DNA of 64,000 bases, taken from NCBI RefSeq assembly GCF_042242105.1, contig NC_092028.1, forward strand, positions 11,021,338-11,085,337, in the 5' to 3' direction. The number at the start of each line of letters is the position of its first letter. Position 1 is the first letter of the stretch. Of the stretch, positions 14,432 through 36,142 are shown piece after piece. The position numbers were made by a program, and so were the translations under genes. The DNA comes from Pempheris klunzingeri. Lineage: Eukaryota; Chordata; Actinopteri; Acropomatiformes; Pempheridae. The notes beneath the pieces are model-generated. The model was not told where the DNA came from. It saw only the letters and a program-made list of their open reading frames with translations, and made no database searches.

Positions 14432-16688
14432 GATGCAGCCTGCAGACTGTGAGCAGGTGCTCACTCACACACACATAAACACACATAAACACACACACAG
14501 AGACACGCCGGGCTGCTGTGGTGAAACAGCCGCACTGAAGTGTCGCCTGCTTTCAGGACAGCATTTCCTGTTTATCCACAGTGGAGAAGATCAGTGACAG
14601 ATGTTCACAATCTGGCTAAATAAGCACTAAACTGAAAAATACTCCACGGCAAACTCAGAAGCATCCATGATGTCTCCACGTGATTATTTACGACAGTGTG
14701 CTTTTACGACATGTCGCAAAACTTAAAGGTACAGTGCACGTTTTAAAGCTCTAGTATTATTAATATATCATCAGTTTGTCATAATGTGCCATTGGGGTTC
14801 CAACAAAACAATTCTTATGAGTATAATGGTATTTTTAGCCAATTATAATGTACAGAGACACAAACATAATGGTACCAAATTATTTGGTTTTTTCTTTAAA
14901 GAATTCGAGCTTTATGTTAAAATGACTGAATCCACTGTTTACAAACTGTACTTTGTTAAAATCAGCAATCTCACCTGTTTTACGGCTCAAATTACTGTTT
15001 ATCTCTTTTTATTCTATATTGTTCTATTTGTATTTTTCAATGGATTTTTGAATTCCATAAAGTTGTAAAACATTTACCTCTTTGTGTTTACAACAAAGAG
15101 GTACAATAGTCATGAAATCCATTCACTAAAGTCCCATTAGCTGTTTTGTTATTCAAATCTGTAAAATGGTGTTTGCTAGTTCCTACTCTAGTGGGCCCCA
15201 ATGAGCAGGTTTGGGAAACACTTCTGTAAATAAGGTGCCATTCGATTTGAGTTTGACAAGGAAACAATGAAATGTAGGTTCTGGGCCAGTCTATTCAGCT
15301 TTGCATTTGGGAATTTACCCAGAATAATAATAGCACAGTATTGGCTAATAAGAGAATGTCGATGAATGTCAGAGAATGTATGTCAAGAGTGTAAGCCACA
15401 GACTTTATAGCAGCCTGTTGGAGTTTGCAAAGAGCACCTGAAGGCAGCACAAATGAAGCCATTCTTCCTCAGCTGCTGAATCACTGCAATACTGACAATC
15501 ACATAACCGTTATTAGTGATTTCATCAAAGAAAAACACAAAAACATACACTGTAGAATTTTGATGTTTATTAATTTAACAATTTCTATTTTGTAAATTTC
15601 AAGATACTTTAAATCTCTGCAGGCATTTTAAATCATCTACAACGTGAAGTTAAATGCTGAAACAGGAGTGTGAGCGGAATCATCACTATGAGAAAACATC
15701 TGTTTATACACCATTTTTTTTATTTACTGCATCTGAATAAATGAAGCATGTTAAAATGTTTGATTTCAAACACATCCGAAGAAGCCTGACCCGACAGAGC
15801 ACACCTGAGTACAAAATGACACAATAGGCATGCTACCACACAATGCCTTCATGAGCAACATAATTTGATTTGTCACTTTACAGTAGCGCTTTTTAAACTC
15901 AGAGGCTTGAAAACCAGTGAACAACAAAGCGCTATCGTACATCACAGCATAAGCAGACTGTTTCAAAAGCGGCTGTTTTAAATGTTCAAGGATGACTGAC
16001 TGAATCACTGTTTTTTTTTTTTTAAATGTTTGAAAAATAAACATTGATCCTGGTGAATCCTGTAGGAGACACCACCCCGTACATAATCAGGTAATTATGG
16101 ACATAGTGATATATTTGAAAGCTCACATAATAATGGGTGATTTTTCAAACATAACTTATGAATAACGATGATTTTTTTTTAACATTAGGCATCTTTGGCA
16201 GTAAATCTGATATACTGATGAGGAGCGTTTAACCATCGGAGTGATGGGCTTTAATGAGGGCAATAAAATGTGAAGATTGATGAAGTGTTAAGCAGTTAAT
16301 TACATGAACAGATAACCTCTAAACGGAGGTATCAATGTCCCTAAAGTTGTGCTGCTGCCATCTCAAATCATCACTGTCCCTAATAAAAACTAAAAATGAA
16401 GAAAAATACACAAAACTACAAAAAGCCACCTTCCTAACAAATCCCTTTTCACTGTCACAGTCCAGGAGCAACCGACAGCTACAATCCAATCTGTGCTTTC
16501 ATTTAACTCACATTCCACTTGTCAACTGGTGTGTGAAACCGTTAATTAGATTAATGGAGATTCACTTTAATGAGGACTTCAGAGGGGACTCTGTGTCATG
16601 ACATCATATATTATGACGTTACAAGAGTTAACGGCTTTCGTTTAGACAGGCAGCACACAGCATCTTACTTGCTTTCTCTCTCTTTGTG

Positions 16689-16710
16689 TATATATATATA
16701 TATATATATA
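16689..16710. repeat. (TA)11 microsatellite
   Basis: Perfect TA dinucleotide run. Confidence 0.95.
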
Positions 16711-16819
16711 GAATTTATTATTTATGTACACACCCCTATACAAAGTGCAGCTATATATCACACCATTAACACACAGGTCCAGACTTAGTAGCTTTTTAGT
16801 ACAGAAGGATTTACACCTC

Positions 16820-16824
<5 letters not shown>

Positions 16825-16853
<29 letters not shown>
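16825..16853. repeat. Poly(T)29 tract
   Basis: Homopolymer T run, i.e. poly(A) on the ACO2 strand. It may be a retroposon tail or simple slippage. Confidence 0.95.
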
Positions 16854-16856
<3 letters not shown>

Positions 16857-19198
16857 GCAGAATGAAGAAGTGACGGATTTAAAGACTTTCTGGACGATGA
16901 TAAATAGAGGACCAGCAGCACTCCCACATAAAACATAGAAGCAATTGCCTCAAATGTTCCTAAGCCCACAACAATATATAATCACATAGTTTCAGTGACG
17001 CACACTAGGTTTACATCATGGCATAAACTCTGGTTCATTTCATGCCAAACGTAATACAATAATCTCGAATGTAAATTTTATACTGAAAACTCAGGTATCA
17101 GTAATGAATATCACAAGTTCAGTCCTATAGAGCCACACACAGTAGCGAAGTACGCAGTAAGAAGAGGAAAATGTTTGCGGAGGATGAAAAAAGTGTGGCA
17201 AAACACACCTAGAACTACTTTCCTAACTCTACAAAGTGCTAGTATACAGGCGTCTGGACACTAGATTGTGCGTTAGTTTGTGTAAGAAGACAGCAGGCCT
17301 TTTCATGCTATGAAGGGCCAAACCTCAACCTGAAACATTCAAAACACTGAAAGACAAACACAGTCCGTCATCTACTTGAGTCAACTTCACACACTGGCGG
17401 CTGCAAATGATAGTGAGGACTATCTGAAAGACTTAAGCATAAAAAAAACCAATGATGACATGGTGCTAAACTGATCCGTGAAGCTTTATTCCAGAGGGAG
17501 CTAAGACCTGCTGTAGAGGTCTTGGCTGTTTTTGTTGACTTTTTATTAAACTGCTGCACAGCAATTTCCTATGGGCACAGAAGATATCCCGTGTCTATAT
17601 GCTTGCCTAGTTCAGCTTCGATGTCTAGCAACACAAATCTGATTACAGCCTGTTTCTCTACACATATCAGGTTGTGGTTTGGACTGCATGGACCAGCCTG
17701 GTGAGTGTAAAAAAGAGAGACGAGGCTGAGCAGAGAGGGACAGACATGCAAACACAGACCGAATTTAACCTGATAAAAAACCATCATGCATCGCGCACAC
17801 ACACACAGAGGAAAAAACACGGATGGAAAGAGTGCTACTGCACACTCACAACAGTAATTTGTGTTGTGGGTTGTTGTACCAGTCAGAGATGGACAACCAC
17901 ACAGATATCACACAATGGAGTGTTATAAAAGACAGAGAATGAGCAAGCAAGCATTGGAAGAGCAGCAGGGAGTCTGCACAGATTCATGCGTTGGCTGAAA
18001 TGTACTGGATTGAGCCACAGTGTGGGTAAAGCTCAAACTGAAAGGTGAAACAACAGCAGCATGAAAACACAAGCTCTCAGACTAAGCGAGAACAGGGTGA
18101 GCTGCAGTGGTACCATGGCAGTGCAGGGGCTGATGGGATGCCAATGATGCTGCTTCAAGTAAATTGTTGAGTCTTTAAGTAATCTATTTTAAGTGTGGCT
18201 CTAATCCTCAACGAGTGAGGGGACGTTTGCTCAAGTCAATAATGGCATCAGTAAGCAGCGTATCAAACAGCCAGAGAAAAATGAAGGACGAGTAGTGGAG
18301 TTTGGAGGGGTCAAAACATTCAGATTACAGGGTCTGAACTTAATAAAGGAAAAGTACATTCACGCGAGTTAAAAGACTCTGTCAGCTTATTGAGCTGTTT
18401 GGATGGAAACTAGTGGCATGAACATTTAAGAGGAGCTTTAATGGTGAACAAGAATTGCCTGGTCTTGGGCTCTATTTTGTAGTTAAAGATATTAAATCAG
18501 GAAGTGGTTAACCCGTTACTCTTCACCAACTTTATTTTAATGATATTCTCTATCTAACTTTATTAATTTAGGGACAGAATCAGGTTTGTATGCTGCTAGA
18601 TAGGCTCATTAAAGACGGCATACAGTGCAGTTGATAATGAGTAATGCTTTACATTAATGCTTCCAAGAAGCAGAGGGAGTTTGGGAACACTTTTGGTTAA
18701 ACAAAACGCGTTTCGCCATTGAGAAATACAGCATTAATATCAACCTGTTACACACAATGGACAAATATGCTTGACAGATCGGATTTTAAAACTGAAATGT
18801 GCTGCCAGTACGGACGATGCGGCCTATTAACAGAGACACAAACTGCTATGCTTCGGTTATGTGCGCTTGCTCGAGTGCATTTGTGTAAAATCGTTCTGCC
18901 TGTCGACTGGGAGTGCTTTCACAGTAGTCCTGTCTGTGCGAGTATGTGCTTGTGTGCATGTATGTGTGCGCTTTTCATCTGTACAGCGACATTGTGTGAG
19001 TGTGTGTTCTTTCTTTAATTGAGCATGACTATAGCTGTCCCTAAATCAGCATCACCACCAAAAAGTCTGGTTCCCATCTACCGTTCTTATCGCCTCTTCC
19101 TCTTTGCGAAGCCCTTCTCTAGGTCCACATTTCTCCCATTCTTATCCCAAGGCCCCTCAATAGCCCTTTCAGGCCCCACCTCCCTCCTCTCACACCAA

Positions 19199-30042
<10,844 letters not shown>

Positions 30043-30046
<4 letters not shown>

Positions 30047-30067
30047 TTTGTTCACTGACAAAGATGA
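30043..30067 (-). promoter_or_regulatory. Iron-responsive element (IRE) at the ACO2 start codon
   Basis: On the minus strand the mRNA would read UCAU-C-UUUGU-CAGUGA-ACAAA-AUGG. This is the canonical IRE layout: a 5-bp upper stem (UUUGU/ACAAA), a CAGUGA six-base loop (30057-30052), an unpaired C bulge (30063) and a lower stem (UCAU/AUGG) that includes the ATG itself. Mammalian mitochondrial aconitase mRNA has the same arrangement. It predicts translational repression by IRP1/IRP2 when iron is low. Confidence 0.9.
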
Positions 30068-30081
30068 TTGTCGCCCAGATA

Positions 30082-30089
30082 TGACGTCA
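30082..30089. promoter_or_regulatory. CRE octamer near the ACO2 transcription start
   Basis: TGACGTCA lies 36 bp upstream of the ACO2 ATG, just outside the IRE. It is either core-promoter or 5'UTR sequence. The motif is exact; function is inferred. Confidence 0.45.
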
Positions 30090-31603
30090 CTGATTTAAAG
30101 CGACGATTAATTCAAGATAAATCAAATTAGATTGAATAGAATCCATTCTTCCGATGATGATAACAATAATCATAATACATTTATTTGTCTGTTTATTCAT
30201 ATTATTCCATGAATATATTGACATATTCTTTACATTCATATAGTCCTTCTCTTAACTATAAATCTAAAATAGGCCTTATATAGATATAAAATACAAACAT
30301 ACATCTCATCTTTTTCTCAAACATAACCCTATGAACTAGCCAGAGGTGTAAACACTTACTTGACTACTGCACATACAATTTTGAAGTACTCGTACTTTAC
30401 TCGTACTTTCTTTAATGGGGTATTTCTATAGTGCTGTATTGTTATTTTTCTTTAGTAAAAGTTCTCATGTATAATTAACGAGTAAATTTTTATATCTTAA
30501 TGCAAGATGCTCTATTCCCATGAAAAACATAACATAGCATTAGCAGGAGGACATTAATGAAGTAAACAAATGTAAAAATGTGTTTGGGCATTTTCATAGG
30601 CTCGCTTTGCACTATTTGTTCACATAATACTTGAAAATACACTCTGTCCTGGAAAAATGATCTATTTCAAATATTTCAAGATGACTCCTGACTTTAGTAT
30701 AAATAACTCATGTAGGCCTGTGGCTGAAATGAATCTTGTTTTGCCCCTTCTGAAGTAAGACAAATGAAAACAAATAGTTTAGTTTCAGTTGATGACTTAA
30801 AAATGCATCAATGTATCCACAGGACTTGAATTCGTCTGTTTTAAAATGATCATCCAGGATATCTATACTGATTTTGCGTAAAATATAGCTCCCCAATGTC
30901 TTCGTGTGAACCTGATATTTGGTTCTTTTTTTAATTCTTATAATCAAAAATCATTAATTTTGTAAATATAAAAACTATAATCACAGTCCAACTCGAAAGA
31001 TACAGTCGATGCCTGACCTCACTGAGAAAAAAAAAACTGTATGATTATGTGATAAATCTGGAGTCGATAAAAAGTTAAAGTGCGCCTTATCATTTACGAT
31101 TACCATCTGGTGATCAGAACATCATTTCCCACAAGCCCCTGGTAAAGTCAGGTCGCTTTAGCTGCTGAAAGGATGCTGCAGCCCAATAATGTGTGGGTCC
31201 TCCCCCACCTCAGCCAATAGAGACTCTGTTGCTATCACCGCTTATATTTTTAGCAAATTGTTCAGCACCGTAGGAAACTACAAATATCCATCCGCCAATT
31301 AAACTAGAGCCTGCAGGGTAAACTTGGATTTTATATGAGGAAAAGAAAAGTCCCCATTTTTGTGCTTTTGGTGTCGCTACTTTGATTCGACATCTTACCC
31401 AGAGAGTCAGCTGCGACATGTTTTTTGTTTTGTTTTTTTAATCAGTCTTCGGGCTGATATTGATAATAATAGATACCGTGCGTACGGATGACATTAATTA
31501 TCTGCTGACAGGAAAACATTAAATGGAAAATCATCATAATAAAGCAGCGGCCATATGAAGAAAGTAGTCCCTGCCGTCACGGGCGTGTGGGCGAGTCACA
31601 CTG
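30090..31603. other. Divergent intergenic region between ACO2 and TOB2
   Basis: ACO2 reads left and TOB2 reads right from this 1.5 kb. I looked specifically for PHF5A, which sits here in human, and found none of its Cys-rich zinc-binding coding sequence on either strand. Apart from CCAAT-like agccaatag near 31212 and A/T-rich stretches, nothing is recognised. Confidence 0.55.
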
Positions 31604-31609
31604 TATAAA
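31604..31609 (+). promoter_or_regulatory. TATA box of TOB2
   Basis: TATAAA in the context ctgtataaatacgccggg, with GC-rich flanks and gggcgtgtgggcg just upstream. A start near 31630 would give a first exon of about 235 bases ending at the donor after 31866. Confidence 0.6.
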
Positions 31610-31631
31610 TACGCCGGGTTGTCAAACAGTA

Positions 31632-31866
31632 AAGTTTCTCTGGACCCTCCATGCAAACTGTAAGCTGAAGACAAACTGGGATCTCCTCGGCCGTCTGAGT
31701 TGGGGCAGCAGTTTACAAAAAAAAAAAATCATCATTTCTACGGTGGAAATTATCTGCTGGTCAGCATCTTGCGCCACGACTCGACAGCTGGAAATCCGAG
31801 ACAACACAAGGGAATTAAAACAGAAACGCAGAAGTACAAGTCAAGCCCGGGCTCCGTTAACGATAG
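31632..31866 (+). other. TOB2 5' noncoding exon
   Basis: The exon starts about 28 bases after TATAAA and ends at cgatag|GTGAGTAAT, a strong donor. It would splice to the acceptor tttcttcttcacag at 34701-34714, with coding exon 2 beginning at 34715. It contains a five-codon uORF (ATG at 31651, stop 31666-31668). The exact 5' end is inferred. Confidence 0.5.
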
Positions 31867-34714
31867 GTGAGTAATTATATGGCAGCCGGTGCACGAAGCA
31901 GGTTAATTCTATTTAAACAGGCGTGTTCATTGACAGCAGCATGTTGCTGTGTGTTTGCCTCTACAGAAGCTTTGGCTATCCATCAAAATGCGCTGACTAT
32001 AATGAATGACTGTGCTGGTTCCGCCATTGAATAAAGACTCATCTTGTTTTTGTCTCAGTCCGTTTATGTATTTCAGCTGGAGTGACCGTCTTCAAGTCTG
32101 TCCGGCTGTCACCTTTATTTTCGTGGGGTGTTTTTTTTTTTGTTGTTGTTGTTTGACGGGCTTGTTTATGCTGAGGAGGGACTGTCTCCTTCATTGCTCG
32201 GTCGATAGGCTCTTCACCACTTAATTAGCTTTATAATTTAATTCACAGCCACTGTTTGGCATGGAGGGATTCTTCACTTGCATGTCAGCTACACCAGTGT
32301 CCTCTCTGCTCCAGTGCCTTTTGACTGACATATGGCAGTAAATCCCCAGGTAGACCCAGCAGCTCCCTTATTGTCTCAGCTTGGCATCACACATGCAAAC
32401 CTGGATGATATTTCTCCAATCTCAGCCTCTCCTTGCTCATGTATCTCCCATTGTTTGGCATCAGGTAGATGTGCGACATATTCCCAAGTAAAGTGACAAA
32501 GAGACAAAAGGGGAAAAAAATCACAGGAGTATTCAGGTTCTGTTGTGTTGAGGTCGTATGTGTGTGCTGACCACATCAGCCAGGCCTCTATCTGCAGCTC
32601 TTAGCCCTCGACAACAATAATAATAATACTTCTCAAGGGGCTTTCATATGTCCTTTGTAGCTTCTGCCTCTTGTAAGATCCCAGTAGATCAGGTGCTCAA
32701 TAGGTAAAACCTGACATGTGCCACACAACAGCAGCTCCGACAATGAGTCCATGTAAACAAAAATAGCACTATAGATCCTGTTGTTGCTCTGACCCGCAAC
32801 AACAGGCCTGTAAAAAATGAATCCAAGCTGTGTAACAAATCTGCAGGTGAGGAATGCACACACACAAATGCAGTGATGGGATTTATCAGCAAGAAAGATT
32901 TGGATGTTTTCCTTTATTGAAAGTGCAAGCTGTTGCGAGTGCAGGCTATGATTTTTTTTTTTTTTTTTAGAGGATTTATTCGACTCCTGAGGCAAGAGAT
33001 CTGCACATATAAACAGAGCTATTCCTCTCATGTCATTGGATGACATTGGATTTTGTGTACCCTACTGTTGCCTTTTTATAATAAGAGGTACGAAATGCAG
33101 CAGAGGAAGCTGATCTGTGTGAGCACTCCAGGTTTTAAGCGATGCTGGCTGTACCAGGAGATGGACCGCTGGGTTCCCTGAGCTCAGAGACCATTTCCTA
33201 CAGTCACTTCATCTCATGCTTGATTCAGGTGGTGGAGAAGAATTTGCACCATAGATGATGCAAAATGGGCTCCTATTTATAGCCCATTCTAACCAACCCC
33301 CATCTTATCCTTCAATGTCACCTTTTTCATGCGATAGGGAAAATATAAATCTTGTCTAGAGCTGCCACTCTGGCAACGCTGCATCCAGCCTGTGCAGCTT
33401 TGTCTGTAATAACATTAGAATTGTTTTTAATCGGAGGCGTCTTTCTAATCTTAGCTGCTGAATCCCCATCTGGCAGGGAAGTGAATGTGAGTGAATTGTT
33501 TGTGTGTGCTAGTGTGAGGGGATGGGAGGGGGTGATCACGAGCACTGCATGGTGGGAAATGGTGTTCTTAGAAGTCGACTAACTGTCCTGCCATTTTACA
33601 CTTCTCCCTCTCCTCCTTTGTGAATCTTGTTGTGTGTTGTTGTTGTTGTTGTTTTTGTTTTTTTTCCCTTTTTGCATGTAATCTTTCACTCAGTTTGACT
33701 CTGCGTGGTGATGAATGGACCCCGTGTGACCGTGTTAAAGCATTAAGCAGGAAGCACTCCATGGGATCGGATTCAGATTATAAAGGATTTATGAAGCCCA
33801 CAACACAGCATCTGTTACATCCATGAGTGCATCCTGCTGTTGATGAAACAGAAATATGAAATATAAAACGGGTATAAATGTTGTGTGTGTGTTCCAGTGG
33901 TAGTAAATGAGTTTGCTCACCTCTGAACGAACTATAAACAATATGGAGATTCGGTGAAACTGATATTTTCCCACCATCCCTCCTAAGTATTCACACATCT
34001 AACAAATGTGCTGTATTTCTAGTCTCTATTATGGAAATATTTGATTCTTAAAGGCTTTATGATGGACTTTTCACTGTTCACCCAAGCTCTTTTACCCTAT
34101 TTTAAATTGCTTTACAGTCATTTTACTACAAATTAGGCATCAGGTATCCTTTTTGAATCAATGTTTTCCCTCACAGCTTAGTATGGAAATGTCTGTCTCA
34201 TATTGTATATAACCAGTGAGGCTTCCACAGGTCTCAAACCTTCAGACGTGTACATTTCTTGCTTATATTAAAACCATATGGAGGCAGGAAGGTGCCACTT
34301 TCTGCAAATTAAGTGTTCACTTAACTGATAACTTTTACTACTTAACTTATTGTGACCAAAAGTGACTTATTTAGCAACATGTCTTAACTGTGATCCTATC
34401 TCTGTGTGTTGGTGTTTTTGCGTCTTTAATTTGCAGATAAAAATAATGTAAAAGTTTTAGTGCTTTTGGTCTTCAGAAAAAAGCAAACATGTAAATAATA
34501 AATGCCTAAATTCTAAAATAATGAGTTTACAATATATAAATAATGTTATTTATTGGTGGAAAAGTCTGTTTATTTTGGTGGCACACTACAGCCACCAAAA
34601 TAAACATGAGACACGAGGCTCGTAAGTGTGATTAACTGTGTACATCTGGATAACGGTGACCCCCTCCACCCCCTCACACCAAATGATGGCTTTCCTCTGT
34701 TTTCTTCTTCACAG
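31867..34714 (+). other. TOB2 5'UTR intron
   Basis: The sequence between the inferred donor at 31867 and the acceptor ending at 34714 holds no convincing coding exon. It contains short homopolymers (T-runs near 32131 and 32951) and short TTG repeats near 33639. Confidence 0.45.
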
Positions 34715-34795
34715 TTGAGACCTGAAAAGATACACATCTGTGACGACAAAAAACAGGCTGCAACCTGCTGCCCCTGCCTTCAAGGTGCCTTTACC

Positions 34796-34831
34796 ATGGT
34801 GACACTAAAGGAATCATACACTTTACAATAA
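34796..34831 (+). CDS. Upstream ORF in the TOB2 leader (11 aa)
   Basis: ATG at 34796-34798 in the context ttaccATGG, a near-ideal Kozak site, opens an 11-codon reading frame (MVTLKESYTLQ) ending TAA at 34831. It closes 99 bases before the TOB2 start. Such a uORF would be expected to reduce or condition translation of the main frame. Translation is inferred from context only. Confidence 0.45.
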   Translation: MVTLKESYTLQ

Positions 34832-34930
34832 GCCAGAGGAAACCCCCCCCCCCCGTCTCAGTTGCATTGCCTCACTTTCAGCATCATCTTGATCAATTCG
34901 CTCCCACGACGGTGCTAACCTGGTGCAGCC

Positions 34931-36142
34931 ATGCATCTAGAGGTGAAGGTGGCCCTCAACTTCATTGTGTCCTACCTGTACAACAAGCTGCCTCGGCGTC
35001 GAGCTGACCTGTTTGGCGAGGAGCTGGAGAGGATACTGGTGTCTCGTTTTGAGGGTCACTGGTACCCTGAAGCCCCTCTGAGGGGTTCTGCCTTTCGCTG
35101 CATCCACTTGGGAGCACCAAGGGACCCCGTGGTGGAGTTGGCTGCCAAGAGGAGTGGACTGGACACAGAGGAAGTGCGCGCAAATGTTCCTGCAGAGCTC
35201 AGTGTGTGGATCGACCCCTATGAGGTATCCTACCAGATTGGAGAAAAGGGGGCAGTGAAGGTTCTCTACCTGGAGGACCCTCCAGGCCTCGGCTGTGACA
35301 GCGAGAGGGCTGAGGGTATGATCAGAGAGGCTAAAGGAGATCCAGAGGCAGAGGAGGCCAAGAATCTGGGCTTCAACCCAGACGCTCAGGTGTTCGTGCC
35401 AATTGGAAGCCAGGCGTCTCCAGCCCTCATGCCATCACTTTCTAGCTCTCCCACACCTCTGTCTACCCAGTCCTGCCCTGGGCTCTTCAGCTACCCAAGC
35501 TCCAGCACACCCACTGACCCTGCTGCCCATTCGTCCAACACCTCCACCCCTTCTCCTCCCAGCGGCGGGCTGCCCTACCTCTCCACTCAGCAGCCGTCCT
35601 CCTCTCTTCCTACAGCACGTCCTCAACCCATCACCTTCACCACCGCCAGCTTCGCCGCTACTAAATTCGGCTCAACCAAGATGAAGAAATGCAGCGGAGC
35701 CGGGTCGGCAGCTAGCGCTGCAGTCGTCATACCACCTGCCCAGAGGATGCTGTCTCGCTCTCCCACCACCATCTCGCCACCAGAGCTGCTCAAGCACAAG
35801 CCCCTGTCTCTCTCCTTGCACTCCCTAGGAGGTCCCATCGCCAGCCAGCTCTCTCCCAACGCCAAAGAGTTTGTCTACCCAGGATCCCCAGGCCCCCTTT
35901 ACTTTGATGCTGACACCCAGCCCATGCAGCCGCATGCCAGCCCATTCCAACCCCCCCACACTGTTAACACCCATCCATCCTTTGACCCCTTCTCCAGCCC
36001 CCCTCCTGCCCAGAGCGTGGGCATCATTGGCAGCAACGGAGCAATCCCCTACATGGAGAAGCCGCCATTTGTCGAGGGTTTAGGAAGCTACAACCTGCAA
36101 TATCCTAGCCAGTCCTTCCAGCCTGTTGTGCTGGCCAACTAA
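34931..36142 (+). CDS. TOB2: Tob2 anti-proliferative protein (BTG/TOB family)
   Basis: Adaptor that links the CCR4-NOT deadenylase to poly(A)-binding protein and slows proliferation; cytoplasm and nucleus. It is a single uninterrupted 403-residue frame, as in other TOB genes. The APRO/BTG domain spans residues 1-115 ([57 protein letters not shown]). Two PAM2-type motifs that bind PABPC are visible: [12 protein letters not shown] at 148-159 and [14 protein letters not shown] at about 305-318. The middle is Ser/Pro/Thr-rich. The end is [17 protein letters not shown]1 shares these features; the TEF/ACO2 neighbourhood identifies TOB2. It is longer than human TOB2 (about 344) mainly in the Ser/Pro linker. 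The leader carries two uORFs. Confidence 0.96.
   Translation: MHLEVKVALNFIVSYLYNKLPRRRADLFGEELERILVSRFEGHWYPEAPLRGSAFRCIHLGAPRDPVVELAAKRSGLDTEEVRANVPAELSVWIDPYEVSYQIGEKGAVKVLYLEDPPGLGCDSERAEGMIREAKGDPEAEEAKNLGFNPDAQVFVPIGSQASPALMPSLSSSPTPLSTQSCPGLFSYPSSSTPTDPAAHSSNTSTPSPPSGGLPYLSTQQPSSSLPTARPQPITFTTASFAATKFGSTKMKKCSGAGSAASAAVVIPPAQRMLSRSPTTISPPELLKHKPLSLSLHSLGGPIASQLSPNAKEFVYPGSPGPLYFDADTQPMQPHASPFQPPHTVNTHPSFDPFSSPPPAQSVGIIGSNGAIPYMEKPPFVEGLGSYNLQYPSQSFQPVVLAN

Larger units (their letters stand above)
14432..19198. other. POLR3H upstream / ACO2 downstream region
   Basis: No coding exon is supported. The POLR3H leader should lie just right of 14431. The ACO2 3'UTR should start at 19198 and run leftward; AATAAA on the minus strand at 18536-18531 is the nearest candidate end, but others exist further left. 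Simple repeats: (TA)n 16689-16710 and T29 16825-16853. A perfect 10-bp hairpin lies at 15076-15102. The rest is AT-rich and unremarkable. Confidence 0.45.

Noticed and set aside
32633-33046. 137-codon minus-strand frame in the TOB2 5' intron
   Set aside because: No recognisable domain and no splice context; long frames occur by chance in this length of DNA.
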